Notes: generated by a model from the sequence alone, not told the origin. Counted from the stretch's first letter, positions 50,093 to 59,566 are shown. The stretch is DNA of 64,000 bases from Pseudovibrio japonicus (GCF_014651595.1 NZ_BMXE01000004.1:124001-188000), one strand, 5' to 3'. Numbers and translations: made by a program.

Positions 50093-50533
50093 ATGCGTTA
50101 TCTACACACCATGGTTCGCGTTAAGGATCTTGACGCATCCCTGAACTTCTACTGCACCATCTTTGGCCTGGAAGAAGTCCGCCGCCATGACAGCGAAGCA
50201 GGCCGCTATACACTTGTCTTCCTCGCAGCCCCTGAAGACAAGGAGAGCTTCAAGACAACGGCAACCCCGGGTCTTGAACTGACCTACAACTGGGACCCGG
50301 AAGAATACACCGGCGGTCGCAACTTCGGCCACCTCGCCTATGAGGTCGATGATATCTACGAGACTTGCGAGAAGCTTCAGGCAGCAGGCATCACAATCAA
50401 TCGTCCACCTCGTGATGGTCGCATGGCTTTCATCGTATCTCCGGATGGTATCTCGATCGAACTTCTACAAAAGGGCACCAGCCTGAAACCTGCAGAGCCA
50501 TGGCTCTCCATGGGCAACACCGGCAGCTGGTAA
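50093..50533 (+). CDS. gloA: Lactoylglutathione lyase (glyoxalase I)
   Basis: 146 residues. Converts the methylglyoxal-glutathione hemithioacetal to S-lactoylglutathione. [20 protein letters not shown] carries the first metal ligand (His6), [15 protein letters not shown] the Glu, [18 protein letters not shown] the second His, and [11 protein letters not shown] the second Glu. These four ligands and length are typical of bacterial Ni-dependent GloA. It has its own hairpin downstream. Confidence 0.95.
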   Translation: MRYLHTMVRVKDLDASLNFYCTIFGLEEVRRHDSEAGRYTLVFLAAPEDKESFKTTATPGLELTYNWDPEEYTGGRNFGHLAYEVDDIYETCEKLQAAGITINRPPRDGRMAFIVSPDGISIELLQKGTSLKPAEPWLSMGNTGSW

Positions 50534-50548
50534 TCGCAGCACCAACGA

Positions 50549-50580
50549 TTCAGCGCCTCGCCCTGACTTGAGGCGCTGAA
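50549..50580. other. Perfect 11-bp hairpin after gloA
   Basis: TTCAGCGCCTC (50549-50559) is fully complementary to GAGGCGCTGAA (50570-50580) around a 10-nt loop, 15 bp past the gloA stop. No U-tract follows, so it is a candidate non-canonical terminator or stabilising structure. Confidence 0.55.
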
Positions 50581-50725
50581 AACAAACGGAAATTGGGAAT
50601 AGATCTGGACAGTTTCATATTTGTGGATTGTTTGAATTATAAAATTTTAAACACTGGACAATATCCTAGTGAAAACCTATAAGCCTCCTCACACAGCGCG
50701 CCACATTGCGCAAATGCTGTTTAGT

Positions 50726-50800
50726 GCGCCCATCGTCTAGCGGTTAGGACGCCGCCCTTTCACGGCGGAAACAGGGGTTCGATTCCCCTTGGGCGTACCA
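50726..50800 (+). tRNA. tRNA-Glu (anticodon TTC)
   Basis: 75 nt including an encoded CCA. The acceptor arm GCGCCCA pairs with TGGGCGT (last pair a G-T wobble), discriminator A. The anticodon stem CCGCC/GGCGG closes a 7-nt loop CTTTCAC, anticodon TTC. The D-arm has the usual AGCGGTTAGG, and the T-arm is GGGGTTCGATTCCCC. Reading is by eye; the fold is complete. Confidence 0.97.
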
Positions 50801-51154
50801 TATCCTTATCCCCACAAAGCATAATAGCCTTATCGAGCAAATTCGCTGCTCTCTTACGCCTCCCATCAGAGGCAAGAAACTCAATTTGCATCCGAGCGAA
50901 TACTCCACTCAGGTTACCAGAGCCTGCGGCAAAGCAGAGGCAAAACCGAACGGTCGCTACGTGCAGATGTGTTATGGGAAATTTGAGAGGGTGTTCTAAG
51001 TGGAGTTTGCTCCTGACAAAAGCCAGATGCCAATAACAGAAGAACACCACGAGAAAACGTCGCCGTCAGATACACCGCCCAACCATCGTAGCAAGTGTCC
51101 TTACCGACTAAACACTTTGACCAACAAGACCAAGGCACTCACTGCTTTAAGAAC
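50801..51154. other. 354-bp gap between tRNA-Glu and pstB
   Basis: No gene supported. Short frames on the minus strand read through the tRNA (the familiar RGIEPLF artefact). No integrase, repeat of the tRNA 3' end, or transposase remnant is seen next to the tRNA, so I have no evidence that it served as an integration site. Confidence 0.4.
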
Positions 51155-51994
51155 CTAACTAAACTCACCGCGAATGTATTTGCGGGTTAGTTCTTCGCGA
51201 GGATTCTCGAACAGCTCGTTGGTCCTGCCCATTTCGACCAAATGACCGCATCTTTGGCCGTCGGAGATGTCCACCGAGAAGAAGGCTGTTGTATCAGCCA
51301 CGCGCTGAGCCTGTTGCATATTGTGGGTCACGATTGCGACCGTGTAATGCTCTTTCAAGTCGTGCATCAGGTTCTCGATCTTACGTGTAGCGATAGGGTC
51401 CAGCGCGGAACACGGCTCATCCATCAGGAGCACAGTTGGTCCAGGAGCCACTGCACGGGCGATACAAAGACGTTGTTGCTGCCCGCCGGAAAGAGCCAGA
51501 CCGCTTTGCTTTAGCTTGTCTTTAACCTCATCCCAAAGCGCAGCCTGACGCAGTGCGCCTTCCACGCGCTCATCCATATCACCTTTGAAACGGTTGATCC
51601 TAAGACCGAAGGCAACATTATCGTAGATGCTCATGGCGAACGGGTTCGGTTGCTGGAAAACCATCCCAATATGACGGCGTACAAGCACTGGATCAATGGA
51701 AGGTGCATAGATGTCTTGCCCCATGAAATGCACGTCGCCGTCCATTTTGAAGATCGGGATCAAGTCGTTCATACGGTTCAAGCTGCGCAGCACTGTACTC
51801 TTGCCACAACCAGACGGGCCAATAAAACCAGTTATCTCACCTTTACGAATAGGCACATGACTGTCTCGAACAGCGCGAAACTTTCCGTAATAGATGCTGT
51901 TGATCTTGGCATCGATCGCCACTTCTGCCTCATTCCTTTGGGTCTCGTCCCCCACGCTGTCGTTAAGGCGTGCGACCGAAGCATTCATGTTCAT
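51155..51994 (-). CDS. pstB: Phosphate ABC transporter ATP-binding protein
   Basis: 279 residues from the ATG at 51994, which has GGAG seven bases before it; an ATG at 52009 has no good site. Walker [17 protein letters not shown]-loop and [15 protein letters not shown], signature [14 protein letters not shown], Walker [14 protein letters not shown]. It powers high-affinity phosphate import by PstSCAB. It is the last gene of the unit; phoU and phoB, often downstream, are not in the window. Confidence 0.96.
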   Translation of the reverse strand: MNMNASVARLNDSVGDETQRNEAEVAIDAKINSIYYGKFRAVRDSHVPIRKGEITGFIGPSGCGKSTVLRSLNRMNDLIPIFKMDGDVHFMGQDIYAPSIDPVLVRRHIGMVFQQPNPFAMSIYDNVAFGLRINRFKGDMDERVEGALRQAALWDEVKDKLKQSGLALSGGQQQRLCIARAVAPGPTVLLMDEPCSALDPIATRKIENLMHDLKEHYTVAIVTHNMQQAQRVADTTAFFSVDISDGQRCGHLVEMGRTNELFENPREELTRKYIRGEFS

Positions 51995-52011
51995 TGTAGC
52001 TCTCCACATAC

Positions 52012-52896
52012 CTAGTACCTCGGTCTGCCAATAATGCGACTGAGCACGTTAAAAGCGAAGACAATCAGCACAAGGACAAGCGATCCGGCCCACGCCAGTT
52101 CAATCTGGTTTGGAAACGGCATCCCAGAAAAGTTATAGATAAGAATAGAAAGGGAAGCGGTTGGCTCAATGAGGCCGCGTATCCAGAAGTTGCTGAACAG
52201 CGCCGTGAAGAGCAGCGGTGCGGATTCACCTGCCGCACGGGCGATGGACAGCATGATGCCCGTCAATATGGCAGGCATAGCTGTAGGAAGCACGACCTTT
52301 GTTACCACCTGTCCATGCGTGCAGCCCATGCCAAAGGCAGCATCTTTCATGCGCTGGGGCACCATGGATACAGCTTGTTCTGATGTAAGCAGAATAATCG
52401 GCAGCATCAGAATAGCCAGTGCGATGCCGCCAGCCAGAGCTGAATAAGTGCCCAGACCGACAACAAGCAAGGCATACACAAACACACCGGCAAGGATTGA
52501 CGGGAAACCTGACATCACCTTGGCAATAAACCGAACCGTCCTTGCAGTACGGCTTTTGGGTGCCAGCGACCCGGTCAACACACCGCCCATAACCCCAAGC
52601 GGAACGCTGAACAGGCAAGCAATTGCGATCATAACAAGCGTACCGACGATCGCATTGCCAATACCTCCACCACTCATGAAACCTGCCGGAGGTAGTTGGG
52701 TGAACAGATCCCAGTTGAGACGTGAGCTCCCTCTGGTAATCAGCATGTAAAGGACAGAAAAGAGCGGGATTGCGCCGATAACCGCAACACCGAAGAGCGT
52801 TCCGGTGAAGATATAATTGACGAGCGTATCCCGATTGTACGGCTTGCGAGCAAGATTAAAGACTTGGGTTTGTTCCAAATTCTGCATTCCAGCCAT
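52012..52896 (-). CDS. pstA: Phosphate ABC transporter permease PstA
   Basis: 294 residues, six membrane segments, with [18 protein letters not shown] at the C terminus and the permease motif [17 protein letters not shown] (EAA-type loop). With PstC it forms the inner-membrane channel. GGAGG lies nine bases before the ATG at 52896. It starts 1 bp after the pstC stop region, so the genes are tightly coupled. Confidence 0.95.
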   Translation of the reverse strand: MAGMQNLEQTQVFNLARKPYNRDTLVNYIFTGTLFGVAVIGAIPLFSVLYMLITRGSSRLNWDLFTQLPPAGFMSGGGIGNAIVGTLVMIAIACLFSVPLGVMGGVLTGSLAPKSRTARTVRFIAKVMSGFPSILAGVFVYALLVVGLGTYSALAGGIALAILMLPIILLTSEQAVSMVPQRMKDAAFGMGCTHGQVVTKVVLPTAMPAILTGIMLSIARAAGESAPLLFTALFSNFWIRGLIEPTASLSILIYNFSGMPFPNQIELAWAGSLVLVLIVFAFNVLSRIIGRPRY

Positions 52897-52897
52897 A

Positions 52898-53872
52898 TCA
52901 GATCGCCTCCTGCTTTTTGGAGAGGCTCATGATGTAAGCGCCAATTGCGTTGACCACTACTGTGATGAATAGCAATGCAAGGGCCGCGTACATCAGGGCC
53001 GCTAGCTCCACCTGCCCTGCTTCCGGGAAGTTTGAGGCAAGGAGAGACGCGAGGGTTTTGGCGGGTGCAAACAAAGAGAGACTGACCTGATTGACATTAC
53101 CAATCAGCATGGCAAGCGCCATGGTCTCACCAAGGGCGCGACCGAAACCAAGCACAATCGCTCCCATTACTCCGCTCGATGCGGTTGGAAGAATGACCTT
53201 CAAAATGGCCTGTTTGCGCGTTGCGCCCATGCCATAAGCAGCCTCTTTCACTTTTTGCGGTACTTGTGCAAAGGCATCTTGTGAAATAGCCGCAACTGTT
53301 GGCAGGATCATGATGGACAGCACGATAACAGCAGGCGCAAGCCCCGGACCGCTCAGTGACGTACTGAACAGCGGAATGAAACCGAAATACTCGTGCAGCC
53401 AGGCTGCAACTGGCCTTAGGGCAGGAATAACGACGTAGATACCCCAGAGGCCATAAACCACACTGGGAATGGCTGCCAGCATCTCGACGACCAAACGGAA
53501 TATTTGCGACAGGCGGTTCGGCAGGTACCCTTGAGATAGAAACAGGGCGATGCCAACGCCAAAGCTACCGCCAATCAAAAGCGCAAGCAGCGAGCTGTAA
53601 AGCGTCCCCCAGATTTCAGCGAGGATTCCGAACTCCTGCCGAGAGACATCCCATCTGGTATCGACAAAAAAGCGAAGTCCGTATTCTTTGATTGCAGGCG
53701 AGGCCGCCGAGGCAATTTCAAAGATGATGTAAAGGCCGAGAAAAACAACAATACCGCCAGCGCCAAAAGCAATCCAGCGCACCCCACGGTCGGAAAGTAC
53801 ATCGTAGAAGCTGGGTGCAGACGGTGAGAATTCATCGTCGTTTTTCGCGCCAGACATAACGGACTTCATCAT
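52898..53872 (-). CDS. pstC: Phosphate ABC transporter permease PstC
   Basis: 324 residues with six membrane segments. EAAYGMGATRKQAILKVILP is the permease EAA-type motif and LFLSQGYLPNRLSQIF is typical of PstC. The first 25 residues are a polar cytoplasmic extension. It lies 104 bp after pstS, with a hairpin in between. Confidence 0.95.
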   Translation of the reverse strand: MMKSVMSGAKNDDEFSPSAPSFYDVLSDRGVRWIAFGAGGIVVFLGLYIIFEIASAASPAIKEYGLRFFVDTRWDVSRQEFGILAEIWGTLYSSLLALLIGGSFGVGIALFLSQGYLPNRLSQIFRLVVEMLAAIPSVVYGLWGIYVVIPALRPVAAWLHEYFGFIPLFSTSLSGPGLAPAVIVLSIMILPTVAAISQDAFAQVPQKVKEAAYGMGATRKQAILKVILPTASSGVMGAIVLGFGRALGETMALAMLIGNVNQVSLSLFAPAKTLASLLASNFPEAGQVELAALMYAALALLFITVVVNAIGAYIMSLSKKQEAI

Positions 53873-53915
53873 CTCTCATTCCCTTAACTGGCAAGTAAGC
53901 CAGAGCGGTCACCGT

Positions 53916-53950
53916 GAGACTCCGAGGGGCCGTATGCTCCCCGGACTCTC
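53916..53950 (-). other. Stem-loop between pstS and pstC
   Basis: GAGAcTCCG and CGGAcTCTC pair with one internal mismatch, extended by GGG/CCC towards the loop. It lies in the 104-bp pstS-pstC gap. Such structures after binding-protein genes usually protect the upstream mRNA or lower downstream readthrough; this role is inferred. Confidence 0.5.
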
Positions 53951-53976
53951 AACCTCAAGAATTGTTGCTGCGCGGC

Positions 53977-55005
53977 TTAGTTGATTTCCTGCGCAGCTTC
54001 GCGAACGCGCGACACGACAGTTTCCGGGAGCGGGATATATCCCAGATCGGAAGCCATTGCCTGCCCGTCGGTCAAGCCATACTCAATGACCTCTTTCGCC
54101 AACTGCGCTTTCGCAGGGTCCTCATATTGTTTGTAGAACATGAGCCAGGTGAAGGTTGCGATCGGATAGGAATTTTCGCCATTTGCATCGTCGATCCAAA
54201 CGCGCAGGTCATCACCAGACATGTCAGCGCCTGCAAGAGCGGCCATGCCAGCTTCATCACCAGCTGCAACGAAGTTACCGGACTTGTTCTCCAAAACTGC
54301 AGACTTGGTGTTGGTCAGTTTGGCAAAACCGTACTCCACGTAACCGATTGAACCAGGTGTCTGCGTAATCATTGCCGTTACGCCTTCGTTTTGAGGTGCT
54401 GCAACGAACCGGTTGTTTTGTGGCCACTGGACCGTTGTACCAACACCCACTTCCTCAGAAAATGAAGGGTCAACAGCAGCCAGATGGCGCGTGAACACAT
54501 AGGTCGTGCCAGAGCTATCTGCACGGCGGACAACAGTTATTGGCAGGTCTGGTAATTCGACGCCTTCATTTGTTGCAGCGATCGCTGGATCATTCCAGTT
54601 TTCAATCTTGCCCTCGAAGATGTCACTGTAAGCATCGCGAGACAGTTGCAGGTCCTCAACGCCGGGTACATTGAAAGCAAGCACGATTTCACCAGCCGTC
54701 ATCGGCAGCAGAACTACGCCATTTTCAACTTGCGCGATTTGCTCATCCGTCATTGCAGCATCACTGCCTGCAAAATCAACGGTACCATTGATCAGATCCT
54801 GAATACCTGCACCGCTGCCTTTGGATTGGTAATCGACGGATTCATCAGGATGCTTCGAGCTGAAGTCTTGAAACCATGTGGAGTAGATCGGGAATGGAAA
54901 GCTTGCACCAGAACCAATCAGTCTTGTTTCTGCCTGCACTGCGCTAGCCATCGTTGCGACAAGGCCAGCGGCGAACAGTCCTTTTAGATAGTTACCAAGT
55001 GACAT
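53977..55005 (-). CDS. pstS: Phosphate-binding periplasmic protein PstS
   Basis: 342 residues. Signal peptide ending near SAVQAE, then TRLIGSGASFPFPIYSTW, VDYQSKGSGAGIQDLING, VDFAGSDAAMTDEQIAQ and RRADSSGTTYVFTRHLA, the phosphate-contacting segments. First gene of pstSCAB. A Pho box lies 93 bp upstream, so induction by phosphate starvation through PhoB is likely. Confidence 0.97.
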   Translation of the reverse strand: MSLGNYLKGLFAAGLVATMASAVQAETRLIGSGASFPFPIYSTWFQDFSSKHPDESVDYQSKGSGAGIQDLINGTVDFAGSDAAMTDEQIAQVENGVVLLPMTAGEIVLAFNVPGVEDLQLSRDAYSDIFEGKIENWNDPAIAATNEGVELPDLPITVVRRADSSGTTYVFTRHLAAVDPSFSEEVGVGTTVQWPQNNRFVAAPQNEGVTAMITQTPGSIGYVEYGFAKLTNTKSAVLENKSGNFVAAGDEAGMAALAGADMSGDDLRVWIDDANGENSYPIATFTWLMFYKQYEDPAKAQLAKEVIEYGLTDGQAMASDLGYIPLPETVVSRVREAAQEIN

Positions 55006-55097
55006 TATGAGCCAAACTCCGCGACACTTTTTCTACGTATAACGAGACAAAGCGAAATGCTTATCCCTTCTCTCACGAGGCCACATAATCCCTTTCT

Positions 55098-55115
55098 ATG
55101 ACAGTTTCATTACAA
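55098..55115 (-). promoter_or_regulatory. Pho box upstream of pstS
   Basis: On the minus strand, TTGTAAT-GAAA-CTGTCAT: two 7-base direct repeats with a 4-base spacer, the classical PhoB site pattern (CTGTCAT repeated every 11 bases). The downstream half is a perfect match and the upstream half matches five of seven. Placed about 93 bp before the pstS ATG. Confidence 0.75.
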
Positions 55116-55608
55116 CATGCATCTTGCATAATTTGATTAAAATTTTTCCGGAAATACTCGGAACTCTGATATTTTTAGTCAGGAAGCCACTGATCTACAA
55201 GAGGGAATAACAGCTTACAAAAAAGCCTACTGCGGGCGCAGAGACCATCTACGTCAAATCAAGCCGCCGCAAACGGGCTCAGGAAGGCATGAATAATAAC
55301 TTTCCTTGCGCCTAACAACAGTGATGGCTCAAGTCAGCGGCTATAGAAACTATCCAAATGCTGCGAATTGAAATGTTCTGAATTTAGCTAGCATCAACGT
55401 CCCAATAAACAACAAGTCTCACCAATTTACGCTATCAATTATTAAATGTAATTGGGGAGTTTTGTCTTTTGACTCGAAGAGTGTCTGGCCTTGTTGCGTG
55501 TAAATGCTAAGCCACTTATCCGTGGGAGAAATAGCTGCGTTTCTCATTTGTCTTGCGCTTAATTCTCAGCCTGGCCTGATGGCATTAGTTCTAGAAGGCC
55601 CTCTTAAT

Positions 55609-55799
55609 GGCCCTGAAGCAAAGATTTTTAGCGCAGAATAATTTTCTTTGCTTTAGCACCAAAGGGCACAAACTTGGACGCTGATAATCTTAATTTCAAC
55701 CGAATATGGAAAATCTTGAAGTCATGATCAGCTTAATGAGTGATGTACTGGAATGGCTTTTAAGTTGTTGAGCCCAAGCGAAACTTTGCAACGAAACCC
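55609..55799 (-). repeat. IS6-like remnant element, left copy (inverted)
   Basis: A 191-bp segment that reappears, inverted and diverged, at 59646-59838. Its ends are GGCCCTGAAGCAAAG (55609-55623) and CTTTGCAACGAAACCC (55784-55799), i.e. imperfect inverted repeats of the GGxxCTGTTGCAAAG type found in IS6-family elements. There is no room for a transposase, so it is a remnant or a non-autonomous (MITE-like) element. Confidence 0.7.
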
Positions 55800-55962
55800 A
55801 AGTATGCATATGGCACAGGTTGCTATAAATTTATAGGCAGTATTTAGTTGATAAGATAGTCAGCGTCCGCCGAACCCGACCTAACTAACTTGAACAGCAG
55901 AAGTGGTCCCGGTGGCGTTTGTAGCGGATCGGTGATGTCATCATGTGCTAACCGCTAACGCA

Positions 55963-56874
55963 TTAAGCTGGGGCCAAAGTTTCCGTGACAAGGCCTCTTT
56001 CAACCTCTTCGACCCAAAAGTTCCAAAACAATGCAGCGGCATTCGATCTGGGCTGCATTGTTTTTCTTGCCATAACAATGTTCATGCTTGGGGCTTTTTT
56101 TAGTGGGACTGGGCGAACGCCATGATGAGACCTTGGCAAGGATAAGGCGGCTACGATAGCGTTTCCCAGTCCAGCTTCGACAAGAGCCAATATAGAATGC
56201 GTTTGCTGGACACGTTGAGTTACATGGAGATCGGAAAGCTTCTCACCAAACCACCTTATAATGTTGGGCTCATTACCACCAAGCGTCATAATAAACGGCT
56301 CGGCTAATAGTTCACTCTGTCCTACGGATTTTGCCGATGACAATGGACTATTTTGGGGAACCAATGCAACGAGCTGGTCAGTTGCAAGCGGCAGCGTTTC
56401 AAAATCATCTCTAGGATCTGCAAGAACGGCCATGTCGACAATTCCATTTCGAAGATCCAACAATGCTTCCGCGTCTACGCTTTCTTGGATATTTACGGAA
56501 ATATTCGGGTAATATTTGGCGAATTTTCTTAGGAGTTGTGGCAGAATTCTTGTTGATGCGCTCGGTCCAAACGAGCCCATGCGGACTGTTCCTTCCTTAT
56601 TGCGTCGAATGTCCGAAAGCCGCTGATCAAGGGAATCTAGTATTTGATTAATTTCGCCTGCATAGGAAGCCACGATTTGGCCTTCTGCGGTCAGGCGCAA
56701 TGGCCTCTCTCCTCGTTGCACCAGTTTGAGACGAACCATTTTTTCGAGACTGGAGATAGACCTGCTTACGGCAGATTGAGTAAGGTTAAGTGTCAAACCG
56801 GTTTGCGACACGCTTCCTGTCTCAGCAAGATTTTCTATGGCGCGCAATGCTGTCAAAGTGGGATCGAACTTCAT
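55963..56874 (-). CDS. LysR-family transcriptional regulator of the accessory cassette
   Basis: 303 residues from the ATG at 56874; ATG codons at 56895 and 56907 in the same frame are alternatives. The helix-turn-helix is GSVSQTGLTLNLTQSAVSR (about residues 19-37), then LEKMVRLKLVQRGERPLRL and a substrate-binding domain. It is divergent from the dioxygenase gene, the usual arrangement for a LysR regulator of adjacent catabolic genes. The intergenic region has a symmetric ATGATTAC/GTAATCAT pair. Inducer unknown. Confidence 0.88.
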   Translation of the reverse strand: MKFDPTLTALRAIENLAETGSVSQTGLTLNLTQSAVSRSISSLEKMVRLKLVQRGERPLRLTAEGQIVASYAGEINQILDSLDQRLSDIRRNKEGTVRMGSFGPSASTRILPQLLRKFAKYYPNISVNIQESVDAEALLDLRNGIVDMAVLADPRDDFETLPLATDQLVALVPQNSPLSSAKSVGQSELLAEPFIMTLGGNEPNIIRWFGEKLSDLHVTQRVQQTHSILALVEAGLGNAIVAALSLPRSHHGVRPVPLKKAPSMNIVMARKTMQPRSNAAALFWNFWVEEVERGLVTETLAPA

Positions 56875-56880
56875 GATTAA

Positions 56881-56934
56881 ATGATTACCAGTCATTTTAT
56901 TATGCATCTAATGAGTGGCATACATAGTAATCAT
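56881..56934. promoter_or_regulatory. Symmetric repeat in the LysR/dioxygenase intergenic region
   Basis: ATGATTAC at 56881-56888 and GTAATCAT at 56927-56934 are perfect inverted repeats 38 bp apart. A third related ATGATTAA is at 56873-56880. They lie in the divergent promoter region and are candidate binding sites for the LysR regulator; this is inference. Confidence 0.4.
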
Positions 56935-56952
56935 AGAAATCGGGAGTTCTCA

Positions 56953-58008
56953 ATGTCAGAAATAAAAAAGCTGCCACCAATCATTACCGGACCGTCTGCC
57001 TGGGTTGGAAAAGACATGGCAGACAACGAACAGACCTGGCTGAAAAAACTGTCCACCCAAGACATTGAAGATCTGGAAAACGCCGCACGCCACTACCTTT
57101 CATTAGGACGTGATGTGGGTGAAATTACCGCCGCCGACTTTCCCCTGACTTCGTTCCGAGATCATTTAACAGCCCTGCAGCGGAAACTATTACACGGAAA
57201 TGGTCTTGAAGTTTTGCGTGGACTGCCCATCGAAGACTATAGCCAAGAGTTCGCCGCAACGATTTTCTGCGGGATCGGCGCCCACTTGGGCAGTGCCCGA
57301 TCACAAAATGCAGCTGGGCATATTCTGGGGCATGTACGTGACATTGGCGCAAGCTCCCAAGACGTAAATGCGCGTATCTACCAAACTTCCGAGCGGCAAA
57401 GCTTTCATACCGACAGTGCAGATGTTGTTGGCTTGCTGTGTCTGCGTGAAGCAATGGAAGGTGGAAAGTCTCTGTTGGTGAGTGCCGTTTCCATTTACAA
57501 TAATATGCTGCAAGAAAGGCCGGATCTAGCCGAAAAACTATTCGACCCCATCGCCACCGACCGCCGCGGTGAGATCCCTGAAGGCGCCAAACCTTATATG
57601 GAAATCCCGGTTCTGAACTGGCACGAAGGGCATCTGACCGTATTTTACCAACGTCAGTATATTGATAGTGCGCAGCGGTTCGATGGTGCAATGCGCCTTA
57701 CAGAAGAGCACGTTGAGGCATTGAATATGTTCGATGCACTGGCAGATGATCCTGAATTAAATTTCAGTATGCAGCTACAGCCCGGTGACATGCAGTTTGT
57801 CTATAATCATTCCCAGTTACATGATCGGACGGGATATACTGATTGGCCCGATCCGGACAAGCGGCGCCACCTATTCCGGCTTTGGCTTTCCATCCCCGGA
57901 GACCGTCCTCTTCCGGAGTGCTTTAAGGAACGCTACGGCTCTATAGAGATCGGCGATCGCGGCGGGATTATCACAGAACAAACCAAACTTCACGCGCCGC
58001 TAGACTGA
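56953..58008 (+). CDS. TauD/TfdA-family Fe(II)/2-oxoglutarate dioxygenase
   Basis: 351 residues from the ATG at 56953 (GGGAG six bases upstream); the frame extends to 56881. The facial triad is visible: His152 and Asp154 in QSFHTDSADVVGLL, and His290 in VYNHSQLHDRTGY. Arg309 in RHLFRLWLS is the usual 2-oxoglutarate-binding Arg. The protein is longer than TauD and more like the broad TauD-like dioxygenases of unknown substrate. It would hydroxylate an organic substrate; together with the aldehyde dehydrogenase it could cleave it to an aldehyde and then oxidise that. Substrate unknown. Confidence 0.85.
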   Translation: MSEIKKLPPIITGPSAWVGKDMADNEQTWLKKLSTQDIEDLENAARHYLSLGRDVGEITAADFPLTSFRDHLTALQRKLLHGNGLEVLRGLPIEDYSQEFAATIFCGIGAHLGSARSQNAAGHILGHVRDIGASSQDVNARIYQTSERQSFHTDSADVVGLLCLREAMEGGKSLLVSAVSIYNNMLQERPDLAEKLFDPIATDRRGEIPEGAKPYMEIPVLNWHEGHLTVFYQRQYIDSAQRFDGAMRLTEEHVEALNMFDALADDPELNFSMQLQPGDMQFVYNHSQLHDRTGYTDWPDPDKRRHLFRLWLSIPGDRPLPECFKERYGSIEIGDRGGIITEQTKLHAPLD

Positions 58009-58153
58009 AAACTGGCAATCCAATCAACTAAATTTCCCAATTGGTGAAATTGCCTGAAGCAAGAGAAATCTTAGTCTAGTCATCCGAATTTAGTTGAATA
58101 TCGGTATCGAAACAGCTGCAGCCTTTTGGCCGCGATCAGCGTAGGCTCAACAC

Positions 58154-59566
58154 ATGAACCTAGAAATAAACAAGTCGATCCTGACCGCCTCTTTGGCAGT
58201 TATAAACCCTGCTACTGGTGCAGTTATTGCGAATTTACCGACGGCCACAAACGGCGACGTTGAAAGCGCCATATCAGCTGCGCAGATTGGCTTAAAAAAG
58301 GGGCGCAGGATGTCACGCGCCCGTCGAGCGGAGATCCTGCTAGAAACAGCTAAACTGGTCAATGAGAACGCTGAAGATTTCGCACAAACAATTGTTCGAG
58401 AATCTGGCAAAACGATCCGTCAGGCGGCGAAAGAGGTCATGAGATGTGTAAACACACTAACTCTATCCGCAGAGGAAGCAAAAAGACTAACTGGCGAAAT
58501 CATACCATTTGACTCTTTCGCTGGATCGGAGAACAGGCACGGGTATTTCACACGAGAGCCTTTGGGCATCATCCTTGCTATCACACCATTCAATGATCCG
58601 CTTAATCTGATCGCTCACAAACTAGGCCCGGCGCTGGCTGGCGGAAACTCTGTTATTCTGAAGCCATCTGCCCTTACTCCGCTCTCCGCAATAAAATTAG
58701 CGGAATGTTTTTACGAAGCTGGGCTACCCAGAGAAATGCTGACAGTGGTTATCGGCGGCAGTCAAATTGGCGATGCTTTGGTTCGGCGCAATGAAATTAG
58801 GATGGTTTCGTTTACAGGTGGGTCAAACACCGGAGAAACAATCTCCCATGCAGCAGGATTGAAGCGGACTGCAATGGATTTGGGCGGCAATGCCCCTGTT
58901 ATCATCTTATCCGATTGCGAAATCGAGCTGGCCGTATCTTCTTGCGTATCGGGTGCTTTCTGGGCTGCGGGCCAAAATTGTGTCGGAGTTCAGCGAATAT
59001 TTGTGCATCAAGAGATCTACGAAAAATTTCTGAAAATGTTTGTAGCCGAGACTAAAAAATTGCGCTGTGGTGATCCAATGGATCAAGCAACGGATGTCGG
59101 CCCGATGATTACCGAGACTGAAGCAATCAGAATCGAACAATGGGTCAACGAAGCCATCGCCTCTGGTGCAACAGCCATGTGCGGTCATAATCGAACTGGT
59201 GCATTTTATGCTCCGACAATACTTGTCAATGTTGATCCGGGATCAAAGATAAACTGTGAGGAAGTATTCGCACCGGTTGTATTGATCTCGGGATTTTCCG
59301 ATCTTGATGAGGTCATTCTAGACGCGGACAAACCCGAGTTTGCATTACACGCCGCCGTATTTTCAAATGACATTTCCAATATTCAAAAGGTAATCGACGG
59401 CCTTGACGTTGGTGGCATTATGGTCAACGATTCCTCCGATTATCGATTTGACGGCATGCCATTTGGTGGATCCAAACGCGGTAGCATGGGGCGGGAAGGT
59501 GTTAAGTTTGCTTTAGAGGAAATGACGCAGACAAAAGTAGTTTGCTACAATCATAGTTCAAGTTAA
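58154..59566 (+). CDS. Aldehyde dehydrogenase with Asp in place of the catalytic-site Glu
   Basis: 470 residues of the NAD(P)-dependent aldehyde dehydrogenase superfamily. NAD-binding SFTGGSNTGETISHAAG; catalytic Cys276 in AAGQNCVGVQRIFVH; C-terminal VNDSSDYRFDGMPFGGSKR and MGREGVKFALEEMTQ, which recall the glyceraldehyde-3-phosphate/lactaldehyde/phosphonoacetaldehyde branch. The motif usually LELGG reads MDLGG, so the conserved general-base Glu is Asp242. The stop codon is directly followed by an IS6-like end at 59567. It lies 145 bp after the dioxygenase gene; function probably coupled. Confidence 0.9.
   Translation: MNLEINKSILTASLAVINPATGAVIANLPTATNGDVESAISAAQIGLKKGRRMSRARRAEILLETAKLVNENAEDFAQTIVRESGKTIRQAAKEVMRCVNTLTLSAEEAKRLTGEIIPFDSFAGSENRHGYFTREPLGIILAITPFNDPLNLIAHKLGPALAGGNSVILKPSALTPLSAIKLAECFYEAGLPREMLTVVIGGSQIGDALVRRNEIRMVSFTGGSNTGETISHAAGLKRTAMDLGGNAPVIILSDCEIELAVSSCVSGAFWAAGQNCVGVQRIFVHQEIYEKFLKMFVAETKKLRCGDPMDQATDVGPMITETEAIRIEQWVNEAIASGATAMCGHNRTGAFYAPTILVNVDPGSKINCEEVFAPVVLISGFSDLDEVILDADKPEFALHAAVFSNDISNIQKVIDGLDVGGIMVNDSSDYRFDGMPFGGSKRGSMGREGVKFALEEMTQTKVVCYNHSSS

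Larger units (their letters stand above)
55006..55962. other. 957-bp region between pstS and the accessory cassette
   Basis: No open frame is long or plausible enough to be a gene. It contains a Pho box near pstS and one copy of an IS6-like remnant element at 55609-55799 (separate entries). The DNA is more AT-rich than the surrounding genes. It probably marks the left edge of an acquired segment. Confidence 0.6.

Noticed and set aside
50760-51050. 96-codon minus-strand frame ending with RPRGIEPLFPP next to the tRNA
   Set aside because: This ending is the well-known translation of the antisense of a tRNA 3' half; there is no gene evidence otherwise.
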